Assembly (NCBI RefSeq): GCF_000758685.1
Contig: NZ_CP009286.1
Location: 5,437,001-5,501,000, forward strand
Direction of reading: 5' to 3'
Source of the DNA: Paenibacillus stellifer
GTDB lineage: Bacteria; Bacillota; Bacilli; Paenibacillales; Paenibacillaceae
Length of the DNA: 64,000 bases
Each line of letters opens with the position of its first letter. The first letter of the stretch is position 1. Position numbers and translations under genes: made by a program. Positions 33,876 through 43,820 of this stretch are shown piece by piece. The notes under the pieces are model-generated. The model was not told where the DNA came from. It saw only the letters and a program-made list of their open reading frames with translations, and did not search any database.

Positions 33876-36869
33876 CTACACTTTTCTCATATCTGCGGTC
33901 CACGGTTCATATCTCCGCATCCAATCCTCCACCTCCTCTTGCGGAATCGGGCGGCTGATCAGGTAGCCTTGAATTTTGTCGCAGCCTACCTCATCAAGAA
34001 AGTCCAGCTGATCCGCAGTCTCCACACCCTCTGCCGTTACTTTCAGCCCCATATCATGTCCGATAGCGACAATGGAGCCGGCCAGCGGCATGCTGTCCCC
34101 GCTGCCGGGGACACCGTCGATGAAGGATTTGTCGATCTTTAGCGTTGTAATCGGCAGCTGGCTCAGGTAGCTGAGCGAAGAGTAGCCTGTTCCGAAATCA
34201 TCCAGCGCCACTCCAATGCCCTTGCCTTTCAGGAATTCCAGCTTTGTGCTGATCTCCTCGAAAGATTCCATCACGACGGATTCCGTAATTTCGAGTTCAA
34301 GATCATGCGGGTTCAGACCTGTCTCTTTCACAACGGACAGCACCATATCAGTGAAATCATCCGTCAGCAGTTGAATAACAGAAATATTGATCGAGATGTG
34401 GCACGGGCCAAAGCCCTTCCGGTTCAATTCAGCAATGAAACAGCAGGCGCTTCGCAGCACCCATTCTCCGATCGGCACAATGAGGCGGCAGTCCTCGGCT
34501 ATCCGGATGAAAGAGAGCGGCGACACGAAGCCGAGCTGCGGGCTGTTCCAGCGGATCAGCGCTTCGAATCCCCATACCTCTCCGGTCTGCCCGTTCACTT
34601 GCGGCTGGTAATGCAGAGACATTTCTCCATTGTCGATCGCATGTCTCAGATGCTTCTCGATCACCACCCGCTCGTCGAAATGCTGCTGCATGCTTTTTCC
34701 GTATAAAATATAGGTGCCTTTGCCCGCCTGCTTCGCTTTATACATGGCGATGTCGGCATTCTTGAGCAGTGTTTCGGCGGTTGTGCCGTCTTTCGGATAC
34801 TGGGCAACTCCGACGCTTACCGAGACATGAATGGTGCTGTCTCCGAGCTGGAACGGCTCCTTGAAGCTCTGAACCAGCGCTTCGGCATAGAACACCGTCT
34901 GCTCCGGGGATGCCGTATTCTTCAGGAAGATCACAAATTCATCGCCGCCGAACCGGTAATGCCTCGTCGTTCCGAGATCCAGCTTCCTTAACCGCTCTCC
35001 GGCCTGCATCAACAGCCGGTCGCCGAACGTATGCCCCATGCTGTCGTTGATATATTTAAAATTGTCGACGTCCATAAAAAACAGCGCCGCTCCGGCATCC
35101 GGAGACTCGTCGATAAAATCCTTCAGCTCCTCGGCCAGCGACAGACGGTTCGGAAGCCCGCTAAGCTCGTCGTTGTAGGCCAGAATCCGATACTTCTCCT
35201 CGCTCGCCTGCAGCAGTTCCTGGTTCTCGACCACTTTGTTATACTGCTCCATCAGCTCCTGCTGCAGAGCGGTCAGCTCCTCATAAGTCATTTCCAGCTC
35301 CTGATAGCTGACCTGCAGCTTGCTCTCAAAGCCCTTGCGGTCCGTGATGTCGGTCATGGAACCGGCGAACCGGATGAAATCACCCGCCTCATTGCGCAGC
35401 ACCCTGCCCCTCGTCTGAAACCACAAATAGATGCCGGACTTGGAGCGAAACCGGGATTCACAATAGTAGTAAGCGCTTCTGCCTTCCAGATGGTCCTTGC
35501 GCTGCTGCTCATCCTCCTCAAGGTCTTCGGGGTGAAGAATAGGCGTCCAGCCTCTATGGGCTTCTTCAAGTTCGCCTGGCTGGTAGCCGAGCAGTTCATA
35601 CCACCGGTCCGAGAAATAATAGGTCATTGTCGTCATATCGAAATCCCAGATGACCGAATCGGCTCCATAAGCCGCCAGGCTGAATCGCTCGTTGCTGGCT
35701 GTCAGCTGCTTGCGGATTCTGCGGATGATTCCGGCATGAATCAGCAGAAGCAGAATAAAGATGAGCAGCGCGGCGAACACCGCAATCAGAGTCAGGACAA
35801 GCGTCCGATAGGTCTCATAGAATGAGAAAGGCCGGTTGACCACCTCGCTGCCCGGAGGGAGGCTCTTCAGCGAAACGTGAAACTTCGTCAGCTCGTTATA
35901 ATCGAACACGTCGCGGCTTGTCCCGGCGTAGGAGACTGGAATGCTCTCGGGGTTCTCTCCCCCAAGCACACGCAGCGCGAGATTGCCGGACTTCTCTCCT
36001 TGCAGCTTGCCGCTGAGGAGGCTTCCGCCGAACGCTCCGTGATTCAAACCGAAATCATAAGTATGATAGACCGGAACGGCGCTGGCTGCGGCAAGCTCGC
36101 TCGACATCCGGTCGAATTCGATAATTCGTCCCGTGGCGTCACTGTAATAAGTTGTCATCAGCAGAATGCTGTCCGAACCGAGCGATGCCGCCCTTCTCTT
36201 CATCTCCTCGCCGGACAACCGGTTCATCGGATAAATATGGAGATCGGGATTCAGCGCCTTGATCTGGCTTTCGACCATTTCTCCTGTTGACAGACCGCTC
36301 TCGGAATTATCAAAAATCAAATAAATGTTTCGAATAGCAGGATTAATGTACAGCGCCATTTTAACCGTCTCGGCTGTCGGTAAATTCTCAATGACGCCGG
36401 TCAGATTACTATGGGCCGGAAGCTTGGAATAGCTGACCTCGTTGACACCGCTGAAAATAATCGGCGCATCGTTAAACAGCTCATGCCGGTACTTAAGCGC
36501 AAAATCCAAAGCGGCATCGTCCGTTGTCACGATGACATCGATACGAACATCCGCGTATTTGCCCTTGACCAATTCGTAGAAGCGCTCCAGGTTCTCCTTG
36601 CTCGGATACCGTTTCCAATCCAAATACTCGATATAAATAACGGGAACCGTCTTCGCCTGTTCCAGCCGGTCCACCAGTCCGTCATTCTGATCGTCCGTCC
36701 ACTCAAAGCCTTTATGGTAAGAGTGAAGGACCAGCACATTCTGCGCAGGAGCATCGGAAGCAGCAGCGGTATTCGGTGTAATGCAGAGCAACATAAGGAG
36801 CAAGAGTACTAATCCGACACCTCTTCGCCGCCTGCTTGTACGATCAGACCCAAGACCCATCGCGCACAC
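33876..36869 (-). CDS. Membrane GGDEF-EAL protein with ABC-type binding and PAS domains
   Basis: A 997-residue bifunctional-type cyclic-di-GMP protein. Order: signal segment (about 17-37), an extracytoplasmic substrate-binding-like domain of the ABC_sub_bind type (VLVLHSYHKGFEWTDDQNDG onward, to about 330), a membrane helix (about 355-382), a PAS domain (ERFSLAAYGADSVIWDFDM onward), a coiled coil, GGDEF (intact RFGGDEFVIFL) and EAL (intact GFEALIRW, DDFGTGYSSLSYL, AEGVET). Both catalytic signatures are complete, so either activity is possible. It probably senses an extracellular ligand. The divergent neighbour is a LacI regulator. Confidence 0.94.
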   Translation of the reverse strand: MCAMGLGSDRTSRRRRGVGLVLLLLMLLCITPNTAAASDAPAQNVLVLHSYHKGFEWTDDQNDGLVDRLEQAKTVPVIYIEYLDWKRYPSKENLERFYELVKGKYADVRIDVIVTTDDAALDFALKYRHELFNDAPIIFSGVNEVSYSKLPAHSNLTGVIENLPTAETVKMALYINPAIRNIYLIFDNSESGLSTGEMVESQIKALNPDLHIYPMNRLSGEEMKRRAASLGSDSILLMTTYYSDATGRIIEFDRMSSELAAASAVPVYHTYDFGLNHGAFGGSLLSGKLQGEKSGNLALRVLGGENPESIPVSYAGTSRDVFDYNELTKFHVSLKSLPPGSEVVNRPFSFYETYRTLVLTLIAVFAALLIFILLLLIHAGIIRRIRKQLTASNERFSLAAYGADSVIWDFDMTTMTYYFSDRWYELLGYQPGELEEAHRGWTPILHPEDLEEDEQQRKDHLEGRSAYYYCESRFRSKSGIYLWFQTRGRVLRNEAGDFIRFAGSMTDITDRKGFESKLQVSYQELEMTYEELTALQQELMEQYNKVVENQELLQASEEKYRILAYNDELSGLPNRLSLAEELKDFIDESPDAGAALFFMDVDNFKYINDSMGHTFGDRLLMQAGERLRKLDLGTTRHYRFGGDEFVIFLKNTASPEQTVFYAEALVQSFKEPFQLGDSTIHVSVSVGVAQYPKDGTTAETLLKNADIAMYKAKQAGKGTYILYGKSMQQHFDERVVIEKHLRHAIDNGEMSLHYQPQVNGQTGEVWGFEALIRWNSPQLGFVSPLSFIRIAEDCRLIVPIGEWVLRSACCFIAELNRKGFGPCHISINISVIQLLTDDFTDMVLSVVKETGLNPHDLELEITESVVMESFEEISTKLEFLKGKGIGVALDDFGTGYSSLSYLSQLPITTLKIDKSFIDGVPGSGDSMPLAGSIVAIGHDMGLKVTAEGVETADQLDFLDEVGCDKIQGYLISRPIPQEEVEDWMRRYEPWTADMRKV

Positions 36870-37239
36870 CCCACTTATTTAGATCCCTTCCTCCGTCTGG
36901 AGGACAACCGGGAATTTTCGACATTTATAGATTCGCTTCCAGCTATTTCCCCTCCTTCTATTGTCGGAAGAAAGCTTGAAAATTTATAGACAAATTCTTC
37001 TTTTTATACAGCGTGTACAGCGAGCCATCCCTGCTGTCAAGCGTATATTCCGGCCATTGCCCTGAAGAAGGCCTCAGCCGAATGTCTGCGCTTGGCCGCC
37101 GTCCGCAGGCGTTTCCCATACTTGAAAGATAGCTTAGCGGTTATGGACACAGGGAGAGCATCCAAGTTAGAATGGACTGGAATAACGGCAAGGACCGGGC
37201 GGCGCTGCGCACAGAGCCCGGTGACAGGAGCGATTAGAG
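36870..37239. other. Divergent intergenic region
   Basis: No gene recognised. On the minus strand TAAA (36986-36983)-N14-TCCGACAA (36968-36961) loosely resembles a sigma-D promoter for the GGDEF-EAL gene, again with a spacer one base short. AGGAG lies 9 bp before the lacI-type start at 37240. Confidence 0.35.
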
Positions 37240-38217
37240 ATGCCTACGATCAAAGACGTCGCCTTACGGGCCGGCGTATCCGTTACTACTGTATCCCGCG
37301 TGCTGAACAACCGCGGCTATTTAAGCGAGGAGCTCAAGAAGAAGGTCTACCACGCCATGGACGAGCTCCATTACCGGCCCAACGAGCTGGCCCGTTCGCT
37401 CAGCCGCTCCAAATCGAACCTCATTGGACTGATCGTTCCGAATGCGGCCAACCCGTTCTTCGGCGAACTGATCAGCCATATTGAAGAGTATGCCTACAAC
37501 CAGGGTTATCGGCTGCTGCTGTGCAACTCCCTTCTGGACCGCAAGAAAGAAGCGGAATACATCGACATGCTCCGCTCCAGTCGCGTGGACGGCATCATTC
37601 TGGGCAGCCATACGCTGGAGGTCGAGGATTACCGTCATATCCACCTGCCTGTCGTAACGTTCGACCGGCAGATATCGGACGATATCCCTTATATCAGCTC
37701 CGACAATTACCGGGGCGGAGAGCTGGCGACAACGCTCCTCGCGGACAAGGGATGCCGCAAAATCGCCCATATCGGCGGGCACCCCCATCCCGATCTGCTG
37801 GCACTAAAGCGCCTGGACGCCTTCAAGGCGGTTGCGATGAAGAGGGGAATTGCGCATATCGAAATCCATACGGATGTCGATGTGTTTCATTATCCGCAGT
37901 ATGGGCCCTTAACCGCCCGCCTGCTGGAGGAGCATCCCGATATTGACGGCATCTTTGCCAGCAGCGACATGATCGCAGCCTATGCACTCAAGGTGTGCCG
38001 GGAGCATGGACGCAAAATTCCGGGCGACATTAGAATTGTCGGATACGACGGCGTGAAGCTGACGGATCTGTTCTCGCCTTCCCTGACAACCGTGGCGCAG
38101 CCGATTCCGGATATGGCACGCCGCGCCGTGGATCTCATCATCCGGCAAATGCAGGGCGGCCAGGTGGAGATGGAGCATGTGTTTCCGGTTGAGCTGGTGG
38201 AAGGCGGCACGGCGTAA
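37240..38217 (+). CDS. LacI-family transcriptional regulator
   Basis: A 325-residue LacI-type repressor: N-terminal helix-turn-helix and hinge (TIKDVALRAGVSVTTVSRVL, then the hinge region ELARSLSR) and a sugar-binding-type core (LIGLIVPNAANPFFGELIS, then FASSDMIAAYALK and RIVGYDGVKLTD). No sugar operon is adjacent on either side, so it acts as an orphan and its ligand is unknown. It is followed by a strong terminator. Confidence 0.93.
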   Translation: MPTIKDVALRAGVSVTTVSRVLNNRGYLSEELKKKVYHAMDELHYRPNELARSLSRSKSNLIGLIVPNAANPFFGELISHIEEYAYNQGYRLLLCNSLLDRKKEAEYIDMLRSSRVDGIILGSHTLEVEDYRHIHLPVVTFDRQISDDIPYISSDNYRGGELATTLLADKGCRKIAHIGGHPHPDLLALKRLDAFKAVAMKRGIAHIEIHTDVDVFHYPQYGPLTARLLEEHPDIDGIFASSDMIAAYALKVCREHGRKIPGDIRIVGYDGVKLTDLFSPSLTTVAQPIPDMARRAVDLIIRQMQGGQVEMEHVFPVELVEGGTA

Positions 38218-38336
38218 AGCCAGCGACTTCGACACACAAGCCCTGAAGACATGAAGGCATGAAGGCGTCCGTGTGGAAATGCAAGTGTGCGGGATTGAAG
38301 GATGGAACCGTCTGGAAAGAGTATCCGGACCCGATT

Positions 38337-38370
38337 AAGGACTGACGGCTGAAAGCCGCAGTCCTTTTTT
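38337..38370 (+). terminator. Terminator after the LacI-family gene
   Basis: AAGGACTG-a-CGGCT pairs with AGCCG-c-AGTCCTT, followed by TTTTTT. Confidence 0.9.
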
Positions 38371-38432
38371 CGCGTGCCGGCAGGGAGATTCCCTATTCTT
38401 ACTTAAAGTAGGTAAATGATGATAAGTTATGA

Positions 38433-38438
38433 TATAAT
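38433..38438 (+). promoter_or_regulatory. -10 element before the YhbW-like gene
   Basis: TATAAT about 75 bp before the start at 38513; no good -35. A TTACTT/AAGTAGGTAA imperfect inverted repeat at about 38400-38415 lies where a -35 would be and could bind a regulator. Confidence 0.45.
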
Positions 38439-38512
38439 CGCAGTACTGCGTTTTGTTGCAGTCGTGAATACTGCTGAATAATCCATAAAACCTGATATAC
38501 AGGAGGTCTTCT

Positions 38513-39523
38513 ATGAAACAGCTTCATGATGTACCCGTCTCCGTGCTGGACCTCGCTCCCATTGTGGAAGGCGCCACCGCTGCCGATTCGCTGAAGAACA
38601 CGCTGGATCTCGCACAGCATGCCGAGCGCTGGGGATATAACCGCTTCTGGCTTGCCGAGCATCACAACATGCCCGGCATCGCAAGCTCGGCCACCTCGGT
38701 CGTGATCGGCCATGTGGCCGCAGGCACGGAGCGCATCCGGGTCGGCTCGGGCGGCATTATGCTGCCCAACCATGCGCCGCTGATGGTGGCGGAGCAGTTC
38801 GGCACGCTGGAGTCGCTGTTTCCCGGCCGGATCGATCTCGGCCTCGGCCGCGCGCCCGGCTCCGACCAGCCCGCCTCGCGGGCAATCCGCCGGGGCTTCG
38901 GAAGCGACGGCAGCGACTTCCCCGAGCAGCTCGCGGAGCTTCGGGCTTACTTCGACCCCGAGGGAGCGGACCGTCGTCCCCGGGGCGTACAGGCCGTTCC
39001 GGGCGAAGGGCTGAACATTCCCATCTGGCTGCTTGGCTCAAGCGGCTTCAGCGCCCAGCTTGCCGCCCGGCTCGGCCTGCCGTTCGCCTTCGCCAGCCAT
39101 TTCGCGCCGGATTATCTGCTTCCGGCCCTGCACCTGTACCGCACAGGCTTCCGGTCGTCGGAGACGCTTGAGAAGCCGTATGCCATGGTCGGACTGAACG
39201 TTGTAGCCGCCGATACCGACGAGGAGGCACAGCGGCTCGCTACCTCCGGACAGCAGCAGGCGCTTAGTCTTGTGCGCGGCCGTCCGGGGAAGCTGAAGCC
39301 GCCGGTAGACAGCATGGACGAGCTCTGGAATCCGATGGAGAAATCTCTCGTCCTCGGCCGGCAGCAGTACGCTGTCGTCGGCAGTCCGGATACCGTGCGG
39401 GATCGGCTGCAGCAGTTGCTGGAGGAGACGGACGCGGACGAGTGGATCGTGACCTCGCAAATCTACGATCATAACGCACGGCTCCGCTCCTATGAAATTT
39501 TATCCAAGGTGCTGGTTGTCTGA
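38513..39523 (+). CDS. LLM-class luciferase-like oxidoreductase (YhbW-like)
   Basis: A 336-residue flavin-dependent monooxygenase-like protein. The pattern [32 protein letters not shown] and [14 protein letters not shown] is that of the short MsnO8/YhbW subgroup. Substrate unknown. CAGGAGG precedes the ATG. It has its own promoter-like TATAAT and a perfect palindromic terminator, so it is monocistronic. Confidence 0.92.
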   Translation: MKQLHDVPVSVLDLAPIVEGATAADSLKNTLDLAQHAERWGYNRFWLAEHHNMPGIASSATSVVIGHVAAGTERIRVGSGGIMLPNHAPLMVAEQFGTLESLFPGRIDLGLGRAPGSDQPASRAIRRGFGSDGSDFPEQLAELRAYFDPEGADRRPRGVQAVPGEGLNIPIWLLGSSGFSAQLAARLGLPFAFASHFAPDYLLPALHLYRTGFRSSETLEKPYAMVGLNVVAADTDEEAQRLATSGQQQALSLVRGRPGKLKPPVDSMDELWNPMEKSLVLGRQQYAVVGSPDTVRDRLQQLLEETDADEWIVTSQIYDHNARLRSYEILSKVLVV

Positions 39524-39552
39524 CCCGAACCTTGTATGTTTCATTCCGATCA

Positions 39553-39584
39553 AGTCCGGCTCCTGCGCAGGAGCCGGACTTTTT
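39553..39584 (+). terminator. Terminator after the YhbW-like gene
   Basis: A perfect 28-bp palindrome (AGTCCGGCTCCTGC and its complement, 39553-39580) followed by TTTT. Confidence 0.92.
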
Positions 39585-39803
39585 AATGGAGTTACACCGA
39601 TATACACCACTTGCCCCCCCTTTTGTCCCGTATAGCCCGGCCCTAAGGAGTATTGTACGGCTCCCTTACTTTATACTATATTAATTCGCAATAGAGAACA
39701 GAAGGATGCTTTGGGAAGGGCGTCCGCATTTGGAAGGAGCCTTGAAGATTTCCTTTGGGAAAGGAAGCTGAGCGAGTTCATGTTAGGTTGTGAGGTCTCT
39801 TGC

Positions 39804-40022
39804 ATGGCGAGCGGCTTGCCCGCCGCAGTCAAACCCCTGTCGTTCGTTGTAGGAAACGCAAGCGTTTCCGCCCCCTCTGAAACTCCCCTGTCCGCCGCCT
39901 CGGGTCAACCGTACATCTTTCTCCGGCAAGTCGCGGGCGCCTGGTACAACTGGGTCCTGATCATACTGGCAGCCGTAATTCTCCTGTTTATCATCTTCAA
40001 AAGGATTAAAGTCAAGCGATGA
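39804..40022 (+). CDS. Small single-span membrane protein, hypothetical
   Basis: A 72-codon frame from the ATG at 39804, with GTGAGG 8 bp upstream. The frame is open further up to a TTG at 39711. The N-terminal half is Ser/Ala/Pro-rich. The C-terminus is a strong membrane helix (WYNWVLIILAAVILLFIIF) followed by a basic KRIKVKR tail, giving an outside-to-inside topology. No family was recognised. A sigma-A-like promoter (TTGTAC at 39653, TATATT after 18 bp) lies upstream. Whether it is expressed is uncertain. Confidence 0.45.
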   Translation: MASGLPAAVKPLSFVVGNASVSAPSETPLSAASGQPYIFLRQVAGAWYNWVLIILAAVILLFIIFKRIKVKR

Positions 40023-40161
40023 ATCTGCCGCCCTCATCCCTAATGGTCCCGTCTCCGGGCGCTGCCCCTCCTGCTTGTTCCGCCACCCTGCACAAATAGG
40101 GTTTCCGGCCTGAACATGATAAAATAGAAGGGCTGACGAAGTCATAGAGGAGATGAAGAAT

Positions 40162-41394
40162 TTGAAGCAAGAGGTTATAGAGCGATTCATTTCATACGCG
40201 AAGGTCGATACACAGGCGAACGAGAATTTCGAGACCTGCCCTACGACTCCGGGCCAACTGGAGCTGGTACGGAAGCTTGCGGACGAGCTGGCGGAAATCG
40301 GCCTGGAAGACATTTCGATCGACGACAACGGCTACCTGTTCGCCACACTTCCATCCAACACCGAGAAGGAGGTTCCCGTCATCGGCTTCCTCGCTCATGT
40401 GGACACCGCCCCCGAGACTACAGGAGCCGGCGTGAATCCGCTTGTAGTCGACGCTTACGACGGCGGGAATATCGTGCTGAATGAGAAGCTGAACGTTGTG
40501 CTCTCTCCGAAGAGCTTCCCGGAGCTTGCCGGATACGTCGGCCAGACCCTGATTACAACCGACGGCACCACGCTGCTCGGCGCGGATGACAAGGCGGGAG
40601 TCGCCGAAATCATGACGGCTATGAATTACCTGAAGCAGCATCCGGAGATCAAGCATGGCAAGATCCGGGTAGGCTTCACCCCCGACGAAGAAATCGGACG
40701 GGGACCGCACCGGTTCGATGTAGCAGCCTTCGGCGCCGAGTATGCCTATACGATGGACGGCGGTCCGCTCGGCGAGCTGGAATACGAAAGCTTCAACGCA
40801 GCCGTTGCGAAGGTTGTTTTTCATGGAATCAGCGTCCACCCCGGTACAGCCAAGGGCAAGATGATCAACTCAGCGAAGGTCGCGATCGCCTTCGTGGACC
40901 GGATGCCGGCCGGAGAGGCACCGGAATTCACCGAAGGACGGGAAGGCTTCTATCATCTGGCCTCCTTCCAGGGAGGTGTGACGCTAAGCACCCTATCGTA
41001 TATTATCCGCGATTTCGACCGCGCCTCGTTCGAAGCACGCAAGACGTTCCTGCACACCCTGGCCGAGGAATTCAGACAGACCTATGGCGAGAAGAGCATC
41101 GAGCTGGAGATCCAGGACCAGTATTTCAATATGAGAGAAAAAATCGAGCCTGTCCGCCACATTGTCGACATTGCGCATAAGGCGATGACCAATCTCGGCA
41201 TCGAACCGGTGGTCAAGGCGATCCGGGGCGGCACCGACGGCTCCCAGCTGTCCTATATGGGACTGCCGACACCGAATATCTTCGCCGGCGGCGAGAACTT
41301 CCACGGCAAATATGAGTACATCTCGGCCGACACCATGGTTAAGGCGACCGAGGTCATTGTCGAAATCGTGCAGCTATTCGAGGCCCAGGCTTAG
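40162..41394 (+). CDS. pepT: Peptidase T (tripeptidase)
   Basis: PepT is an M20B zinc aminopeptidase that releases the N-terminal residue of tripeptides in the cytosol. The 410-residue product carries AHVDTAPE (zinc His and catalytic Asp), LLGADDKAG (bridging Asp), [11 protein letters not shown] (catalytic Glu-Glu), TMDGGPLGE and the late [11 protein letters not shown]is ligand. The TTG at 40162 was chosen: AGAGGAG is 9 bp before it but touches the ATG at 40153, and the resulting start MKQEVIERF fits the family. Monocistronic. Confidence 0.95.
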   Translation: MKQEVIERFISYAKVDTQANENFETCPTTPGQLELVRKLADELAEIGLEDISIDDNGYLFATLPSNTEKEVPVIGFLAHVDTAPETTGAGVNPLVVDAYDGGNIVLNEKLNVVLSPKSFPELAGYVGQTLITTDGTTLLGADDKAGVAEIMTAMNYLKQHPEIKHGKIRVGFTPDEEIGRGPHRFDVAAFGAEYAYTMDGGPLGELEYESFNAAVAKVVFHGISVHPGTAKGKMINSAKVAIAFVDRMPAGEAPEFTEGREGFYHLASFQGGVTLSTLSYIIRDFDRASFEARKTFLHTLAEEFRQTYGEKSIELEIQDQYFNMREKIEPVRHIVDIAHKAMTNLGIEPVVKAIRGGTDGSQLSYMGLPTPNIFAGGENFHGKYEYISADTMVKATEVIVEIVQLFEAQA

Positions 41395-41448
41395 AATATC
41401 TACCGTCAAATGGGCACAGACTGGCTCCATTTGCGGCAGCCAACTCAA

Positions 41449-41487
41449 AGAAGCCTCCTTCTTCGCAGATCGAAGAGTGAGGCTTCT
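41449..41487 (+). terminator. Probable terminator after pepT
   Basis: AGAAGCCTC (41449-41457) pairs with GAGGCTTCT (41479-41487), with inner CTTCG/CGAAG. The T run is weak on both sides. Confidence 0.6.
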
Positions 41488-41558
41488 GCCGTTTATTCGC
41501 GATGGAACGAATGGGGTCAACGGACGAAGCATCGGCTTATATCAGAACAGCCTATATT

Positions 41559-42698
41559 CTAGCCCTTGACCGGCATCCATCCCGGTGTATTCGTAATCGC
41601 GCCCCAGAGATAATTCGGAATAACCAGACGTTCCTGCGCAGAAGGATCAAGCTCCGTCTCAATGTCCAAGGCACGGTCTGCCTCCACCTTCTCCACCCAG
41701 TCGGGATCAATCAGCAATGGACGGCCCAGCGCGACAAGAGCCACGCCGCTGTTCAGCGCTTGAGCGGCGTCCTCTGCCTTGTACAGTGAGCCGACGCCGA
41801 TGACCGGCGCTTTGCCGCCCGCGCGGTCGACAATCTGCTCGATCCGCGAACGCTTATCCTCGGTCCCCCGGTGCGGGAGTGACCAGAATTCCCGTAGAGA
41901 GACATGCAGATAGTCCAGCCCTTCCGCGGTCAGCGCATCGACCAGGGCAAAGGTTTCGGCCATCGTAATGCCTGGCGTCTCCGGCTCCTCGGGCGAGAAG
42001 CGGTAGCCGACGATGAACGCCTCCGGACCGGCATGCTTCGCCGCGGCTTTCTTCACTTCGCGCAGCACGGCGAGCGGGAAGGTCAGGCGCTTCTCCAGGC
42101 TGCCGCCCCAGCGGTCTTCGCGGCGGTTGGAATGCGGGGAGAAGAACTGCTGCACGAGATACCCGTTCGCACCGTGGATCTCTACTCCGTCAAAACCGGC
42201 TTCGATCGCCCGGCGCGTCGTTTCGCCGAAAGCCGCGATGATGCTCTCGATTTCGGCATCAGTCAGCTCGCGCGGCACGGGCCCCTGTCCCCCGCCCGGC
42301 AGTTCCGCCGGCACGGCGCTAGCGCTGACCGTCTGGCCGTCCGGCAGCAGATCCGGCGGACATTGGCGGCCGCCGTGGAAAATCTGCAGCACGGCCTTCG
42401 CGCCCTGGCCCTTGATCGTGTCCGCCAGCCGCTTCAGGCTGGGAATCAGCTCATCCTTATCCGCTCCGAACTCGCCTGGGAAGCCCTTGCCTCCCGCCGA
42501 CACATACACGCAGGCTGTAATTACCATGCCTACGCCTCCTGATCGGCGCTCGTAATAAGCGAGCTCTTCATCCGATACCGTTCCGTCGGGATTCGCAGCA
42601 AAATTGGTCATGGGCGCCATTACTACCCGGTTCTTCAAAGCCGCCCCATTGGCGAAAGCGTAGGGCTCCAATAGCTCTTGGAATGTTCTTTCCGTCAT
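41559..42698 (-). CDS. NADH:flavin oxidoreductase, Old Yellow Enzyme family
   Basis: An FMN-containing (beta/alpha)8-barrel ene-reductase, 379 residues. FMN and substrate motifs are clear: KNRVVMAPMTNFAAN, LQIFHGGRQ, GFDGVEIHGANGYLVQQF and RREDRWGGSLEKR, with a phosphate-binding VIGVGSLY. Substrate unknown; the family reduces alpha,beta-unsaturated carbonyls. ATG 42698 was preferred; upstream codons overlap the HxlR gene and are not conserved. It lies 28 bp after the HxlR-type regulator, which probably controls it. Confidence 0.93.
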   Translation of the reverse strand: MTERTFQELLEPYAFANGAALKNRVVMAPMTNFAANPDGTVSDEELAYYERRSGGVGMVITACVYVSAGGKGFPGEFGADKDELIPSLKRLADTIKGQGAKAVLQIFHGGRQCPPDLLPDGQTVSASAVPAELPGGGQGPVPRELTDAEIESIIAAFGETTRRAIEAGFDGVEIHGANGYLVQQFFSPHSNRREDRWGGSLEKRLTFPLAVLREVKKAAAKHAGPEAFIVGYRFSPEEPETPGITMAETFALVDALTAEGLDYLHVSLREFWSLPHRGTEDKRSRIEQIVDRAGGKAPVIGVGSLYKAEDAAQALNSGVALVALGRPLLIDPDWVEKVEADRALDIETELDPSAQERLVIPNYLWGAITNTPGWMPVKG

Positions 42699-42726
42699 CT
42701 TTGGATTCTGCCTCCTCGCAAATCTA

Positions 42727-43116
42727 TCAGTTGGATGGTCGGCACCGGACCGACGTATCATCAGTCTTCCAGATTACCTTCTCCCCGTAGTTCTTACCCC
42801 AGTCATACATCATGCGAAGCACCGGGAGCAGGCTCTGCCCGTACTCCGTCAATGAGTATTCTACTCTCGGCGGCACTTCTGCATACACCTGTCGAAGGAC
42901 CAGCTGGTCTTCCTCCAGCTCCCGAAGCTGGTTGGTCAGCATTTTTTGGGTAATATGGGGAATTAGTTTCTTGAGTTCGCTGAACCGCTTCGTGCCTTCA
43001 AGGCCAAGATGCCACAAAATAATGAGCTTCCATTTGCCTCCGATGACGGCAAGCGTTAGCTCCTTCTCGCAGTTAATCTCTCTAAGGTTGATGCGGTCTC
43101 TGATGTCTGTCGCCAA
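42727..43116 (-). CDS. HxlR-family transcriptional regulator
   Basis: A 129-residue winged-helix regulator of the HxlR/YodB family: [20 protein letters not shown] at the N-terminus, [20 protein letters not shown] (recognition helix) and [22 protein letters not shown] wing. It has one N-terminal Cys at the YodB/HypR redox-sensing position, so thiol-based sensing of electrophiles is possible. It lies in one operon with the Old Yellow Enzyme gene. hxlAB end 140 bp upstream with a terminator between, so control of hxlAB is possible but not implied by order alone. Confidence 0.9.
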   Translation of the reverse strand: MATDIRDRINLREINCEKELTLAVIGGKWKLIILWHLGLEGTKRFSELKKLIPHITQKMLTNQLRELEEDQLVLRQVYAEVPPRVEYSLTEYGQSLLPVLRMMYDWGKNYGEKVIWKTDDTSVRCRPSN

Positions 43117-43186
43117 AGCTAGGCAGGCCTCCCTTCGTCTATCCTTTATGATACACCTCCGCCGAAGTCCAAAGCAAAATGCGAAA

Positions 43187-43218
43187 GAACAGCCCCCTCC
43201 GATAGGAGAAGGCCGTTC
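43187..43218 (-). terminator. Terminator of hxlAB
   Basis: On the minus strand GAACGGCC-tt-CTCC pairs with GGAG-gg-GGCtGTTC, followed by TTTC and a T-rich stretch. Confidence 0.65.
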
Positions 43219-43256
43219 CTTAATGAAATCCTTCGCTCTTCACTTCATACAAATAG

Positions 43257-43814
43257 CTATTCCAGGTTGGCATGCTTGCCGAACATCCGGCTTGAAGTCT
43301 GTCCGGTCAGCTCCATCAGGCGAAGAATGACCGAGTCATAGAAGAGAAGCAGCGTCTGCTCGAACAGGGAGGCCATCGGCTGAATCGTGAGGCTTCCTTC
43401 ATCGCTTCGGCTCTTCGGAGCGCCCGGCAGCTTCACGGCCAGATCGGCCAGCCTTCCGAGCGTGGACTCCGGTGCCAGCGTTACCGCGGCAATCTTCGCC
43501 CCTGCCGATTTCGCCTTCTCTGCCACAGCGATCAGGCTGCGGGTCTCGCCCGAGCCCGATCCCAGAACCAGCACATCGCCTTCGCCGATTCCGGGAGTCA
43601 CCGTCTCGCCGACCACATAGACCTCCTTACCGGCATGCATGAGCCGCATGGCGAAGGCGCGGCCCATCAGCCCGGAACGGCCCGCCCCGGCTACAAAGAC
43701 CTTGTCCGCTTCTTGCACCAGCGCGACCAGCGCCTCCGCCTCCTTCGCATTCAGAAGCGGAGTTGAGCGCCCCAGCTCGTTCATGATTTCCTGCGTGTAC
43801 CGAACCGTCTCCAT
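43257..43814 (-). CDS. hxlB: 6-phospho-3-hexuloisomerase
   Basis: HxlB isomerises hexulose 6-phosphate to fructose 6-phosphate in the ribulose monophosphate route, which fixes formaldehyde. The 185-residue SIS-domain protein has VFVAGAGRSGLMGRAFAMRL, VLVLGSGSGETRSLI and a catalytic-type Glu region. It follows hxlA by 6 bp. In non-methylotrophs such as B. subtilis the pair detoxifies formaldehyde. Confidence 0.94.
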   Translation of the reverse strand: METVRYTQEIMNELGRSTPLLNAKEAEALVALVQEADKVFVAGAGRSGLMGRAFAMRLMHAGKEVYVVGETVTPGIGEGDVLVLGSGSGETRSLIAVAEKAKSAGAKIAAVTLAPESTLGRLADLAVKLPGAPKSRSDEGSLTIQPMASLFEQTLLLFYDSVILRLMELTGQTSSRMFGKHANLE

Positions 43815-43820
43815 AGTCCT

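Noticed and set aside
38218..38280. Short GAAGACATGAAGGCATGAAGGCG-like direct repeats
   Set aside because: Two imperfect units only, too short to call a repeat array; no CRISPR-like regular spacing anywhere in the window.
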